This document shows positions 9,310 through 16,630 of a DNA stretch of 64,000 bases, piece by piece (the stretch's first letter is position 1; each line of letters begins with the position of its first letter). The stretch is from contig NZ_JAILXZ010000001.1 of assembly GCF_020179475.1 (NCBI RefSeq), forward strand, positions 682,001-746,000. The letters run 5' to 3'. This stretch comes from Novosphingobium huizhouense. Lineage in GTDB: Bacteria; Pseudomonadota; Alphaproteobacteria; Sphingomonadales; Sphingomonadaceae. The notes beneath the pieces were generated by a model. That model worked only from the letters and a program-made list of their open reading frames with translations. It was not told the origin of the DNA and did no database searches. The position numbers were made by a program, and so were the translations under genes.

Positions 9310-9924
9310 ATGGATTGGCCCGTGACTGTCGAGACGACTTCCAGCGAGCATTGGTACTATCCGGGCGCGGGCAGTCTGCCGGAGGCGATCCCGTTTTCGT
9401 TCGCCAGCGCGGACGAGTTGCTGGTGTGGCGCTGGCCTGCCGACGGCAGCGCGCCGGTGCTGTTGGTGCGGGATATCGACTATACGATCACTGGCGACGG
9501 GCCGAGCGCCGCCGCCAAGATCACCGCGCGGACCGACGGCGCCCCCATGGAACACTGGCAGTTGCTGCGCGAGAGCGAGATTGCGCAGCATCGCCCGTTC
9601 GCGCCCCACAGCCCCTTCCCCGCCCGCAGCGTTGAAACCGCGCTCGACCTGCTGACCCGCGTGGCGCAGGAGCAGAGGCGCGACCAGGCCGAGCTTGGCG
9701 GCCGCGCGGTGCGGGTGCAGCGCGGCGAGACGATCAACGAGTTGCCGCTGCGCGCCGACCGGATCGACCGGCTGTTCTACTTCGATGCCTATGGCGAGCC
9801 GCAGGCCCTCCCTTTCTCCAGCTTCGTGACCACGCCGGCCAGCGCCGGCACGTTCGACGGTGGTTTCCACGGCATCGCCGGCAGCGGCGACACTTACGAT
9901 GGAGGGTACAATGGGCTCGCTTAA
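9310..9924 (+). CDS. Phage tail-fibre N-terminal adapter protein
   Basis: This 204-residue protein looks like the virion-attachment domain of T7-like tail fibres, which binds the tail tube and presents a receptor-binding spike. Visible features are the N-terminal beta-rich region with DELLVWRW and VLLVRDIDYTI, the segment RSVETALDLLTRVAQEQ (a helix typical of this adapter) and then RALRV-like AVRVQRGETINELPLR leading into the start of a second beta domain. The Gly-rich end (FDGGFHGIAGSGDTYDGGYNG) looks like a flexible linker. Unlike most relatives it carries no spike domain of its own. The next gene begins 14 bp before this one stops and supplies the beta-helix. There is no clear Shine-Dalgarno sequence. 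Confidence 0.7.
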   Translation: MDWPVTVETTSSEHWYYPGAGSLPEAIPFSFASADELLVWRWPADGSAPVLLVRDIDYTITGDGPSAAAKITARTDGAPMEHWQLLRESEIAQHRPFAPHSPFPARSVETALDLLTRVAQEQRRDQAELGGRAVRVQRGETINELPLRADRIDRLFYFDAYGEPQALPFSSFVTTPASAGTFDGGFHGIAGSGDTYDGGYNGLA

Positions 9925-11584
9925 GCTGCCGATCGAGCAGACCGGGACGACGACGGGAAGCAAGACGCTCGACAACATCGTCTATCCGGTAGGGCGCGCG
10001 GCCTTCATCCCCGAGCAGGGGGACGTTGCGGTCCATGATGGCGCGACGCCGGGCGGGTTGCGGCTGCGCACCTTTTTGCTGGCGGCTACCGGCGCGGTTC
10101 GACGGTGGATTGCCGAAAAGCTGATGGAGACGCCGAGCGTCAAGGACTTCGGCGCCAAGGGCGACAACGCGACCGATGACTACCCCGCGCTCCAGGCCGC
10201 GGTCGATTGGGCGACACTGAACCGTCGCCGGGTGCGTCTCCCGGCGGGCACTTACAAGATCACGCAACCGCTTCGCATCTACCGCAACCACGGTTGGGGC
10301 ATCATCGGGGACGGCCCCGAGCAGTCGATCATCAAGCAATACACCAACAACGTGCCTGTCATCACCTGCGACAAGACCGGCGACGGCGCCAGCGGGTATA
10401 TGCACTCGGTCGAGCTATCGAACCTGCGGCTCACCTACGCCACGCAGCAGGTGGGCAATTCTTCGGCCGCCTGTCTGCTCATCCCGTATATCCCCGCCCC
10501 GGCCGGCACCGGCACCTCGATGTATCTTAGCCAGATGCACAATGTGGTTTTCGAGGGGGGATACGACGGCATCAAGGTCGAGGGCGGACAGGAAGCTCCG
10601 TGGGGCAACTCGTGGTCACACTTCCGCTTCGTCGGCACGGGCCTCGGCCTTACGGGGCACGCGATGGATTGGTCCGGCACTACCGCTGGCACCCCCGGAA
10701 ACTGGTGGGGCCGTATGGTTATCGAAATGGGGTCGATGACCGATGTGGCCTTAAAGCAAATTCGAGGGTTTGCGTGGACCATCGAGAGTTTGGAGTTCCT
10801 GGGCAACAAAGGGACCAACGCCAGCGGCGGTCGAGGCAACCCGTTGATTTCCTTTCAAGCCGGCTCGGGGGCAGAGATCGGCGCGCTCAAGCTCGAAACC
10901 TTCGCCATCGACGGTGACAGCACCGCGTTTTCAAGCACGCAAAATTCTTTAATTTACGCGCCGAGCTGCGTCCTGCACATCGGTACGCTGTCGATCAGTG
11001 GCAATATTGATATCAATAGCGGCAATATGTCGCCGTCGATCCGCTTATCCTACATCGGGGGCGCGGTTCGCGACTTGACCATCGGCTATATGCGTTCGGC
11101 GATCGGGTACGCTCTCAACAACTTTACTTGGCTGGCGACCGGCGGTGGCGGCATGGCTCGCGTCGGATACCATTCCGACGACGGCTTCCTGACCGTGCCG
11201 TTCACCGATATTGCGAACGGAGCCACGGCCGATGCCCTCGTTTACGAGCGCAACGAGCGCCGCCGCCTTTCGGCCGATCTGGGCAACGCAGACTACAACC
11301 TGCCGACCGATGGCGGGCCGAACGTGCTCGTGTTCCAGACGGCATTGACCGCGCCGCGGACGGTCGAGCTAAACCCGTCTGGCGACTACACCAAGATGTA
11401 TAACGGCTTCACGGTGACGGTCCTCTCGCGCGGGGCGGTCAACGGCGCGAACACCATCACGATCAAGTCGAACGGCATCACCAAGGCCACGATCACCGCC
11501 GACAACACCGCCGTCGAGCTGACTTGGCGGCGCGCGGCCAACCCCCACACCGGGTGGGTCGTCACCCGCCAGGGAGCCGCGTGA
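9911..11584 (+). CDS. Right-handed beta-helix tailspike (pectate lyase-like)
   Basis: This 557-residue protein is a probable tailspike that binds or degrades a surface polysaccharide. SVKDFGAKGDNATDDYPALQ near residue 78 is the classic opening of the pectate-lyase-3 beta-helix fold, followed by AVDWA, a GTYKI rung and repeated beta-strand turns rich in Asn and Gly. I chose the ATG at 9911 because GGAGGG lies 7 bp before it. A longer in-frame start at 9860 has no such signal. The gene overlaps the adapter gene by 14 bp, so the two are probably coupled. The region 10,450-11,300 has visibly lower GC and more A/T-ending codons than its neighbours, as expected for an exchangeable specificity gene. 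The enzymatic substrate is unknown. Confidence 0.75.
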   Translation: MGSLKLPIEQTGTTTGSKTLDNIVYPVGRAAFIPEQGDVAVHDGATPGGLRLRTFLLAATGAVRRWIAEKLMETPSVKDFGAKGDNATDDYPALQAAVDWATLNRRRVRLPAGTYKITQPLRIYRNHGWGIIGDGPEQSIIKQYTNNVPVITCDKTGDGASGYMHSVELSNLRLTYATQQVGNSSAACLLIPYIPAPAGTGTSMYLSQMHNVVFEGGYDGIKVEGGQEAPWGNSWSHFRFVGTGLGLTGHAMDWSGTTAGTPGNWWGRMVIEMGSMTDVALKQIRGFAWTIESLEFLGNKGTNASGGRGNPLISFQAGSGAEIGALKLETFAIDGDSTAFSSTQNSLIYAPSCVLHIGTLSISGNIDINSGNMSPSIRLSYIGGAVRDLTIGYMRSAIGYALNNFTWLATGGGGMARVGYHSDDGFLTVPFTDIANGATADALVYERNERRRLSADLGNADYNLPTDGGPNVLVFQTALTAPRTVELNPSGDYTKMYNGFTVTVLSRGAVNGANTITIKSNGITKATITADNTAVELTWRRAANPHTGWVVTRQGAA

Positions 11585-11607
11585 CCAACAACAGGAGGAA
11601 CCTTGCG

Positions 11608-12522
11608 ATGAAGAAGCTGCAATTCGTGGCGGCCGTGGTTGTGCTGCTGCTGGTCCTGGTGCTCGGCATGGGGTTCGCCGAAGCGCCGGCTTACGCGCAG
11701 TCGGTCTATCCGACCGCGCTCGGCCGAGTGACCGCACCGGCGACGGTGCCGCTGCAGTGCAATGCGAGCAACGCGGCTTGCGCCCCGGTGACGGCCGCCA
11801 ACCCGCTGCGCGTTTCGGCCGCAAACACGGGCGCGGCCGCGGATCAGGTCCAAGGCAACGTGGCGCAGGCAACGACGGACGCCGGCAATCCGATCAAGAT
11901 CGGCGGGCGGGTCAATGGCGGTACGACATGGGCCACCTTGACCGATGGGCAGCGCGCCGATGCGCTCAGCAACGCCAACGGCATGCTCTATGTTTCGGCC
12001 GGTCAAGGCGGTTCCGGCGGCGGCTCGGACGCACGCCCGCTGATCGGGTTCACCGGACGCACTGGCTGGGCCTCGAACCCTGATCCGGTCGCGATGGCCG
12101 CATTCGGTTTCAACGGCTCGACCTGGGACCGGACGCGCGGCGACAGCAATGGGCTCGTGACGCAGCCGGCGCTGTCGGCAACGTATTGGCAGTACGCTGC
12201 CGTTACCGGCGGGATCGTCAATTCGACGGCTGACGTTGCCGTCAAGGCGGCCGCAGGCGCCAGCGTCCGCAACTACGTCTGCGCGATCGACATCACCCAC
12301 GATGTTCTTGGGGCTGCGACCGAAATTGTCGTGAAGGACGGCACCACCGTCATGTGGCGCGGCAAGCTGCAGACCGCCGCGACCGATACCGCTCTTGGCG
12401 CAGGCGACATCGCCTTCAGCCCCTGCCTGCGCGGCACCGCGAACACCGCTGTCAACGTCGCTGCGGTATCCGCGGTCACCGGCGGCATCTATGTCAACCT
12501 GCGCGGCTACACGGGCAGCTGA
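11608..12522 (+). CDS. Prophage protein with signal peptide and receptor-binding-type C-terminus
   Basis: This 304-residue protein starts with a textbook signal peptide (MKK, a Val/Leu core, then AYAQ) at the ATG preceded by AGGAGG. The mature part carries the NPIKIGG...LTDGQRADAL segment that recurs in phage tail or decoration proteins. It ends in a roughly 120-residue beta-rich domain (VRNYVCAIDI, then YVNLRGYTG) like those at the tips of receptor-binding proteins. Two cysteines lie at the start of the mature chain and two more in the C-terminal domain. A Sec signal on a tail-type protein is odd, because virion proteins are assembled in the cytoplasm. It may instead be an exported lysogen product that blocks receptors. 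The function is not established. Confidence 0.5.
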   Translation: MKKLQFVAAVVVLLLVLVLGMGFAEAPAYAQSVYPTALGRVTAPATVPLQCNASNAACAPVTAANPLRVSAANTGAAADQVQGNVAQATTDAGNPIKIGGRVNGGTTWATLTDGQRADALSNANGMLYVSAGQGGSGGGSDARPLIGFTGRTGWASNPDPVAMAAFGFNGSTWDRTRGDSNGLVTQPALSATYWQYAAVTGGIVNSTADVAVKAAAGASVRNYVCAIDITHDVLGAATEIVVKDGTTVMWRGKLQTAATDTALGAGDIAFSPCLRGTANTAVNVAAVSAVTGGIYVNLRGYTGS

Positions 12523-12525
12523 GCG

Positions 12526-12735
12526 GTGGGCGAGGACCGCAAGCTGACCGACGCCGACGTGTCGGCCGTGGTGTCCAAGCTGAAGGAGGAAATTGCGCGC
12601 GAGCTGTTCGCCGAAGCGGGGAAGGGTCTGTGGACCTGGCTGAAAAAGACACTGGCCTGGGCGGTGCTGGCGCTCGCGCTGTATCAGCTGTCGGGCGGCC
12701 GGATGCCGATCGACGTACCGCACGTGGTGAAATGA
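12526..12735 (+). CDS. Small single-pass membrane protein of the lysis cassette
   Basis: This 69-residue protein has a charged helical N-terminus (residues 1-35, rich in Lys, Glu and Asp) and one membrane segment near residues 43-60 (TLAWAVLALALYQL). It starts with GTG 3 nt after the preceding stop and its TGA overlaps the endolysin ATG, so it is part of the lysis operon. An N-in soluble helix with a C-terminal anchor fits a pinholin-like or spanin-like accessory protein, but no family is recognisable. Function is inferred from position. Confidence 0.5.
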   Translation: MGEDRKLTDADVSAVVSKLKEEIARELFAEAGKGLWTWLKKTLAWAVLALALYQLSGGRMPIDVPHVVK

Positions 12736-13391
12736 TGACGATCATCGACCTGCAGCGCGCCGTTGGCGCAGCGCCCGACGGCCAGTGGGGTCCGCGTTCG
12801 CGGGCCGCGCTGCTGGCGCAGTTCAGCAACACCCGCGCGGCGGCCCTTTCGCCCGGTGACATCGCCAGCGCAGCGGTACGGCTTGGCTGTTCGATCCGAC
12901 AGCTGAATGCGGTGCGCAAGGTGGAGTCCTCGGGCCGAGGCTTCGATGCCGCCGGCCGGCCGAAGATCCTGTTCGAGCGTCACAGGTTCCACAAGTGGAC
13001 CGGGGGCCGCTTCAGCCCGGCCGCGTTCAGCCAGCGCGACAGTGGCGGATACAACGAGGACAGCTGGGCCAAGCTGAACGGAGCCATCGCCACCGGCGCG
13101 GTGGAGGAGGCTTTCCAGGCGTGCAGCTGGGGCGCGTTCCAGGTGATGGGGGAATGGTGGGACGAGCTCGACTATGACTCTCCCTATGCCATGGCCCGCG
13201 CGGCCGCGGAGAGCGAGGCGGCGCAGCTGGACATGCTGATCCGCTATATCGAGCACTTCCGGCTGCAGGACGAGCTTGCGCTGCTGACCAGCAATCCCGC
13301 GACGTGCAAGCCCTTCGCAGCGGCCTACAACGGCGCCGGCTATCGCCGGAACCTGTACGACGAGAGGCTGGCGGCGGAGATGGCCGAATGA
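12732..13391 (+). CDS. Phage endolysin, N-acetylmuramidase (DUF3380 family)
   Basis: This 219-residue peptidoglycan hydrolase frees progeny phage. The N-terminal 45 residues resemble a small peptidoglycan-binding repeat (DLQRAVGAAPDGQWGPRSRA). The rest is the N-acetylmuramidase domain, with the catalytic Glu in RKVESSGRGF, the characteristic PKILFERHRFHKWTGGRF segment and a final FAAAYNGAGY motif. The order (binding repeat before catalysis) and length are typical of endolysins of this family. Two in-frame ATGs occur at 12732 and 12735; the first overlaps the TGA of the upstream gene as ATGA. There is no signal peptide, so export should depend on a holin from a neighbouring gene. Confidence 0.85.
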   Translation: MMTIIDLQRAVGAAPDGQWGPRSRAALLAQFSNTRAAALSPGDIASAAVRLGCSIRQLNAVRKVESSGRGFDAAGRPKILFERHRFHKWTGGRFSPAAFSQRDSGGYNEDSWAKLNGAIATGAVEEAFQACSWGAFQVMGEWWDELDYDSPYAMARAAAESEAAQLDMLIRYIEHFRLQDELALLTSNPATCKPFAAAYNGAGYRRNLYDERLAAEMAE

Positions 13392-13708
13392 CCTTGCCCG
13401 ACTGGCCACCACGCGACTGGCGCAAGCTGTTGGCGCTGATCTTCAGCATTGCCGGCGCGGTGGTACTGACCGCGATCGTGTGGTGGGGCATGGCGGCGCT
13501 GCTGCCGGATCATGGATGGACGGTGGCGACCGAGGACAATCGAGCGACGACGCTGCGCTGGGTCTTGTGGATCGCGATCGGCGGCGTGGTGCTGGTGCTG
13601 TGCGGCCTCGGCATGGCGATCAATCGGCGCACGCTGAGGGCGCAGTGGGGTGACAAGGGCGCTTCATTCGACGGTGGCGACAGCGACAGCGAAGAGGCGC
13701 AGCACTGA
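13388..13708 (+). CDS. Two-pass membrane protein, candidate holin
   Basis: This 106-residue protein has two clear transmembrane helices, about residues 15-38 (LLALIFSIAGAVVLTAIVWW) and 57-77 (VLWIAIGGVVLVLCGLGMAI). A short periplasmic loop separates them, and the charged acidic C-terminus ends DSDSEEAQH. Its ATG at 13388 overlaps the endolysin stop as ATGA. Two-helix topology, small size and coupling to an endolysin fit a class II-type holin. No sequence family is recognised, so holin function is inference. An upstream in-frame start at 13304 would lie inside the endolysin gene and is rejected. Confidence 0.55.
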   Translation: MTLPDWPPRDWRKLLALIFSIAGAVVLTAIVWWGMAALLPDHGWTVATEDNRATTLRWVLWIAIGGVVLVLCGLGMAINRRTLRAQWGDKGASFDGGDSDSEEAQH

Positions 13709-13914
13709 TGCCGCGTGCTGTGCTTTCCATCGCCCAGCGCGCTCGGGCGGCGGCTCAGGTTCAAGCCGCCGCGGTACGTGACGTCACCGGCCAGGTGATC
13801 GACACGAAGCAGTTCGCCAGCTCGATCAACAACGCGATCGACGGGACAATCATCGGATCGCTCCAGACCAAGCTGGACGACCTGGGCGACGCGATCATCC
13901 TGCCGCTGCCATGA
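13708..13914 (+). CDS. Small phage protein, unknown
   Basis: This 68-residue protein follows the candidate holin with an overlap of the stop TGA and the ATG. The N-terminus (AQRARAAAQVQAAAV) is an Ala/Arg-rich amphipathic helix, and the rest (QFASSINNAIDGTIIGSLQTKLDDLGDAIILPLP) looks helical and soluble. It ends the run of tightly spaced phage genes. I see no known domain. Confidence 0.45.
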   Translation: MPRAVLSIAQRARAAAQVQAAAVRDVTGQVIDTKQFASSINNAIDGTIIGSLQTKLDDLGDAIILPLP

Positions 13915-13965
13915 TGCGACGAAATGGGAAAAAACGGGCAAAGTCGCACCGTTTTCGCCACCTAA

Positions 13966-13981
13966 GTTATTGAAAAATAAC
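13966..13981. terminator. AT-rich hairpin GTTATT-GAAA-AATAAC at the prophage edge
   Basis: A perfect 6-bp stem with a GAAA tetraloop lies 52 bp after the last phage gene. It is followed at once by CCGTCG (13984-13989) and CGACGG (14007-14012), a second inverted pair. There is no T-run, so it may be a weak terminator or lie near the right attachment site. The 13,915-14,176 gap holds nothing else that I recognise. Confidence 0.35.
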
Positions 13982-14176
13982 GTCCGTCGCAGAACTTACC
14001 TTTAGACGACGGGGCAACGAGAGGCGCGCACTTAGGCGGGGGGATTGGCGGTGTCAAGCGGCCCCGGCGTGGAAATGACCACCATGCCTTGTGCGCGCGA
14101 CCGGGCGTCGCTACCATGGCGTCAAGTACCCGCTCGCGGTCAGGCGCGCGGGAGAACATAAAGCGATACGACGATC

Positions 14177-15469
14177 ATGGCGGACTTCGATCCGCCGGCG
14201 AAGAAGCGGCGGGGGCAGCGCAGCGGCAGGAAACGGGGCCGGAGTTCGGCTCCGTCCCGGACCGTCGCCCCGCGGGCGTCCCGTGATGCGGGCACGCCGG
14301 CCCCGACTGCAAGCGCCGGCGCCAGCAAGGGCCCCCCGCCTCCCCATGGCGGGACACCGGACGCGCAAGCCTCGGGCGGAGCTGCCCTCGCCGCGGGAGC
14401 CGAACAGGCCCGCAGCAATGGCTGGACCAAGCCGGTTCCCCACCATCGCCAGGCCTATGCAGCGATCGATCTCGGCACCAACAACTGCCGCCTGCTGATC
14501 GCGCGGCCTTCGGGCGATCACTTCGTGGTGATCGACGCGTTCAGCCGTGTCGTGCGCCTCGGGGAAGGGCTTGCCCAGTCGGGGCGGCTGTCGGATGCGG
14601 CGATGGACCGCGCGCTCGCCGCGCTGCACGTCTGCGCCGAGAAGCTCAAGAAGCGCAACGTCCACCTCGCCCGCTCGGTCGCGACCGAGGCCTGCCGGCG
14701 CGCGACCAACGGCGCCGCCTTCATCGAGCGCGTCCATGCCGAGACCGGCATCCGGCTCAACATCATCACCGCGCAGGAGGAAGCGCGCCTTGCCGTGCTC
14801 GGCTGCCACATCCTGCTCGAGCACGGCGAAGGCCCTGCGATGATCTTCGACATCGGCGGCGGCTCGACCGAGATGGTGCTGGTCGACACGCGCGAGGCCG
14901 TGCCGCGGATTCTCGACTGGCAGTCGGTGCCGTGGGGGGTGGTCTCGCTGACCGAAGGGGTCGGTCCGATCGCCGACCATCCGGTCGCCCGCGCCGCGGC
15001 CTATGCCGAGATGCGCCGCCTCGTCGACGAAGGCTTCGCCGCCTTTTCCGACCGTATCGCGCAGGAGCGCGAACGCGCGGTCGCGCGCGGGGCGATCCGG
15101 CTGCTCGGCACCAGCGGCACGGTCACGACGCTCGCCACCTTGCACCTGCAACTGCCGCAGTACGACCGGCGCGCGGTCGACGGGCTGATCGTGCCGACCG
15201 CGGCGATGCGCGCGATCAGCCAGTCGCTCGCGGCGATGTCGCCGCCCGAACGCCAGGCGGTGCCGTGCATCGGGCGCGAACGGGCGGACCTCGTCGTCGC
15301 CGGCTGCGCGATCCTCGAATCGATCTTCGACATCTGGCCGGCCGACCGGCTCGGCATTGCCGACCGCGGCATCCGCGAAGGCATCCTGCGCAGCCTGATG
15401 GCTGCAGGCAGCGACGCCGAACGCAGCCGCGAGGCGCTGCGCAACCTCAAGCGGAGTGCCCGCGCATGA
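14177..15469 (+). CDS. ppx: Exopolyphosphatase / pppGpp phosphatase (Ppx/GppA family)
   Basis: This 430-residue protein degrades polyphosphate or the stringent-response nucleotide pppGpp. The ASKHA-type fold is marked by DLGTNNCRLL near residue 95 (phosphate 1 loop), the EEARLA segment near 201 with the catalytic Glu, and DIGGGSTE near 224 (phosphate 2 loop), all characteristic of the family. Ppx and GppA cannot be told apart by sequence alone. The first roughly 90 residues are an unusual basic, Ala/Pro/Gly-rich extension (KKRRGQRSGRKRGR) that looks disordered and could bind polyanions. The stop overlaps the rlmE start as ATGA, so the two genes form an operon. Confidence 0.85.
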   Translation: MADFDPPAKKRRGQRSGRKRGRSSAPSRTVAPRASRDAGTPAPTASAGASKGPPPPHGGTPDAQASGGAALAAGAEQARSNGWTKPVPHHRQAYAAIDLGTNNCRLLIARPSGDHFVVIDAFSRVVRLGEGLAQSGRLSDAAMDRALAALHVCAEKLKKRNVHLARSVATEACRRATNGAAFIERVHAETGIRLNIITAQEEARLAVLGCHILLEHGEGPAMIFDIGGGSTEMVLVDTREAVPRILDWQSVPWGVVSLTEGVGPIADHPVARAAAYAEMRRLVDEGFAAFSDRIAQERERAVARGAIRLLGTSGTVTTLATLHLQLPQYDRRAVDGLIVPTAAMRAISQSLAAMSPPERQAVPCIGRERADLVVAGCAILESIFDIWPADRLGIADRGIREGILRSLMAAGSDAERSREALRNLKRSARA

Positions 15470-16173
15470 GCCGTTCCGGACGTGACCCGCGCGAGCGGCT
15501 GAAGACGGGCAAGGGCCGCAGCCAGTCGTCGGTCCGCTGGCTTTCGCGCCAGCTCAACGATCCTTACGTCAAGCAGGCCAAGGCCGAGGGCTGGCGCAGC
15601 CGCGCGGCGTTCAAGCTGATCGAGCTCGACGAGAAGTTCGGCCTGCTGAAAGGCGCGAAACGGGTGGTCGATCTCGGCATCGCGCCGGGCGGGTGGAGCC
15701 AGGTGGTGCGCAAGAAAGCGCCGCAGGCGGCGGTGGTCGGGATCGACCTCCTGCCGACCGATCCGATCGAGGGCGTGACCATCTTCGAGATGGACTTCAT
15801 GGCCGACGAGGCCCCCGCCGCGCTCGAAGGCGCGCTCGACGGGCCTCCCGACCTCGTCATCTCGGACATGGCCGCCAACACCGTCGGCCACAAGCAGACC
15901 GACCACTTGCGCACGATGGGCCTGGTCGAGACCGCGGTGGACTTTGCCGTGACCACCCTCGCGCCGGGCGGGGCCTTCGTGGCGAAAGTCTTTGCAGGCG
16001 GCACCGACGGCGAACTGCTGCAAATCCTCAAGAAGAACTTCCGCACGGTGAAGCACGCCAAGCCGCCGGCGAGCCGCAAGGATTCGTCCGAGTGGTACGT
16101 CATCGCGCAAGGGTTCAAGGGCCGCGCGCAGGCCGCTCCCTCCGCTCCCGACGGCGAGGACGGAGCCGACTGA
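15466..16173 (+). CDS. rlmE: 23S rRNA 2'-O-ribose U2552 methyltransferase RlmE (FtsJ/RrmJ)
   Basis: This 235-residue SAM-dependent methyltransferase acts late in 50S assembly on the A-loop uridine. The SAM-binding motif VDLGIAPGGWSQ lies near residue 67, and the catalytic K-D-K-E tetrad is present as K50, D134, K174 and E209. The N-terminus is basic and suits rRNA binding (RLKTGKGRSQSSVRWL). The acidic tail is longer than in E. coli. The start is the ATG whose last bases overlap the ppx stop; longer in-frame versions run through ppx and are rejected. Confidence 0.93.
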   Translation: MSRSGRDPRERLKTGKGRSQSSVRWLSRQLNDPYVKQAKAEGWRSRAAFKLIELDEKFGLLKGAKRVVDLGIAPGGWSQVVRKKAPQAAVVGIDLLPTDPIEGVTIFEMDFMADEAPAALEGALDGPPDLVISDMAANTVGHKQTDHLRTMGLVETAVDFAVTTLAPGGAFVAKVFAGGTDGELLQILKKNFRTVKHAKPPASRKDSSEWYVIAQGFKGRAQAAPSAPDGEDGAD

Positions 16174-16263
16174 CATTTCCACAGGCGGGGTTTTGCGCGA
16201 ATCGGGCGGCTGGTCCTAAAGGCCCCGCTTCCAGTTTCCTCGAGACCTTCCCGGAGTACCCCG

Positions 16264-16500
16264 ATGGCCGAATCCGCCGACGACCGCCTGCGCCTCCTGA
16301 TCGAGCGCATCGAGCGCCTCGAAGAAGAGAAGAAGGGCATCGGCGACGACATCAAGGACGTCTACAACGAGGCCAAGGCCACCGGTTACGACGCCAAGAT
16401 CATGCGCCAGATCGTCCGCCTGCGGAAGATGAAGCCCGACGACCGCCGCGAGATGGAAGCCGTGCTCGAAACCTACAAGAACGCGCTCGGCATCGATTGA
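16264..16500 (+). CDS. gapR: GapR-like nucleoid-associated protein (DUF2312)
   Basis: This 78-residue all-helical protein belongs to the alphaproteobacterial DUF2312 family, whose Caulobacter member GapR encircles overtwisted DNA ahead of forks and transcription and stimulates topoisomerases. The family pattern is complete: [39 protein letters not shown], then [13 protein letters not shown]. Lysines and arginines of the second and third helices line the DNA-binding channel. It is a single gene, with a 90-bp gap after rlmE and a good spacing from its own leader. An odd partial copy of the gene's 3' end follows 41 bp downstream. Confidence 0.9.
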   Translation: MAESADDRLRLLIERIERLEEEKKGIGDDIKDVYNEAKATGYDAKIMRQIVRLRKMKPDDRREMEAVLETYKNALGID

Positions 16501-16536
16501 CGCCTGCGCGCCGGGGCAGGAACGCGCTCGGCATCG
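16479..16536. repeat. Direct duplication of the gapR 3' end
   Basis: The 17-bp sequence GAACGCGCTCGGCATCG occurs at the end of gapR (16479-16495) and again at 16520-16536. Each copy is followed by two bases and TGA. The offset is 41 bp, so the second copy is not in the gapR frame. It looks like a short tandem duplication of the gene's tail. Confidence 0.75.
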
Positions 16537-16630
16537 GCTGAGCGCGGCCTGTCGCAGCGGCGTGCTGCGGCAGGAACCGGTTCCGCGACCTCCGGTTGGT
16601 CCCTCGCCTTTCCCGCGCGAGGAACCAGAG

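Noticed and set aside
13984..14012. Inverted repeat CCGTCG...CGACGG as the prophage attachment site
   Set aside because: An att core needs a second copy at the left end, which is outside the window; inverted symmetry alone is no evidence.
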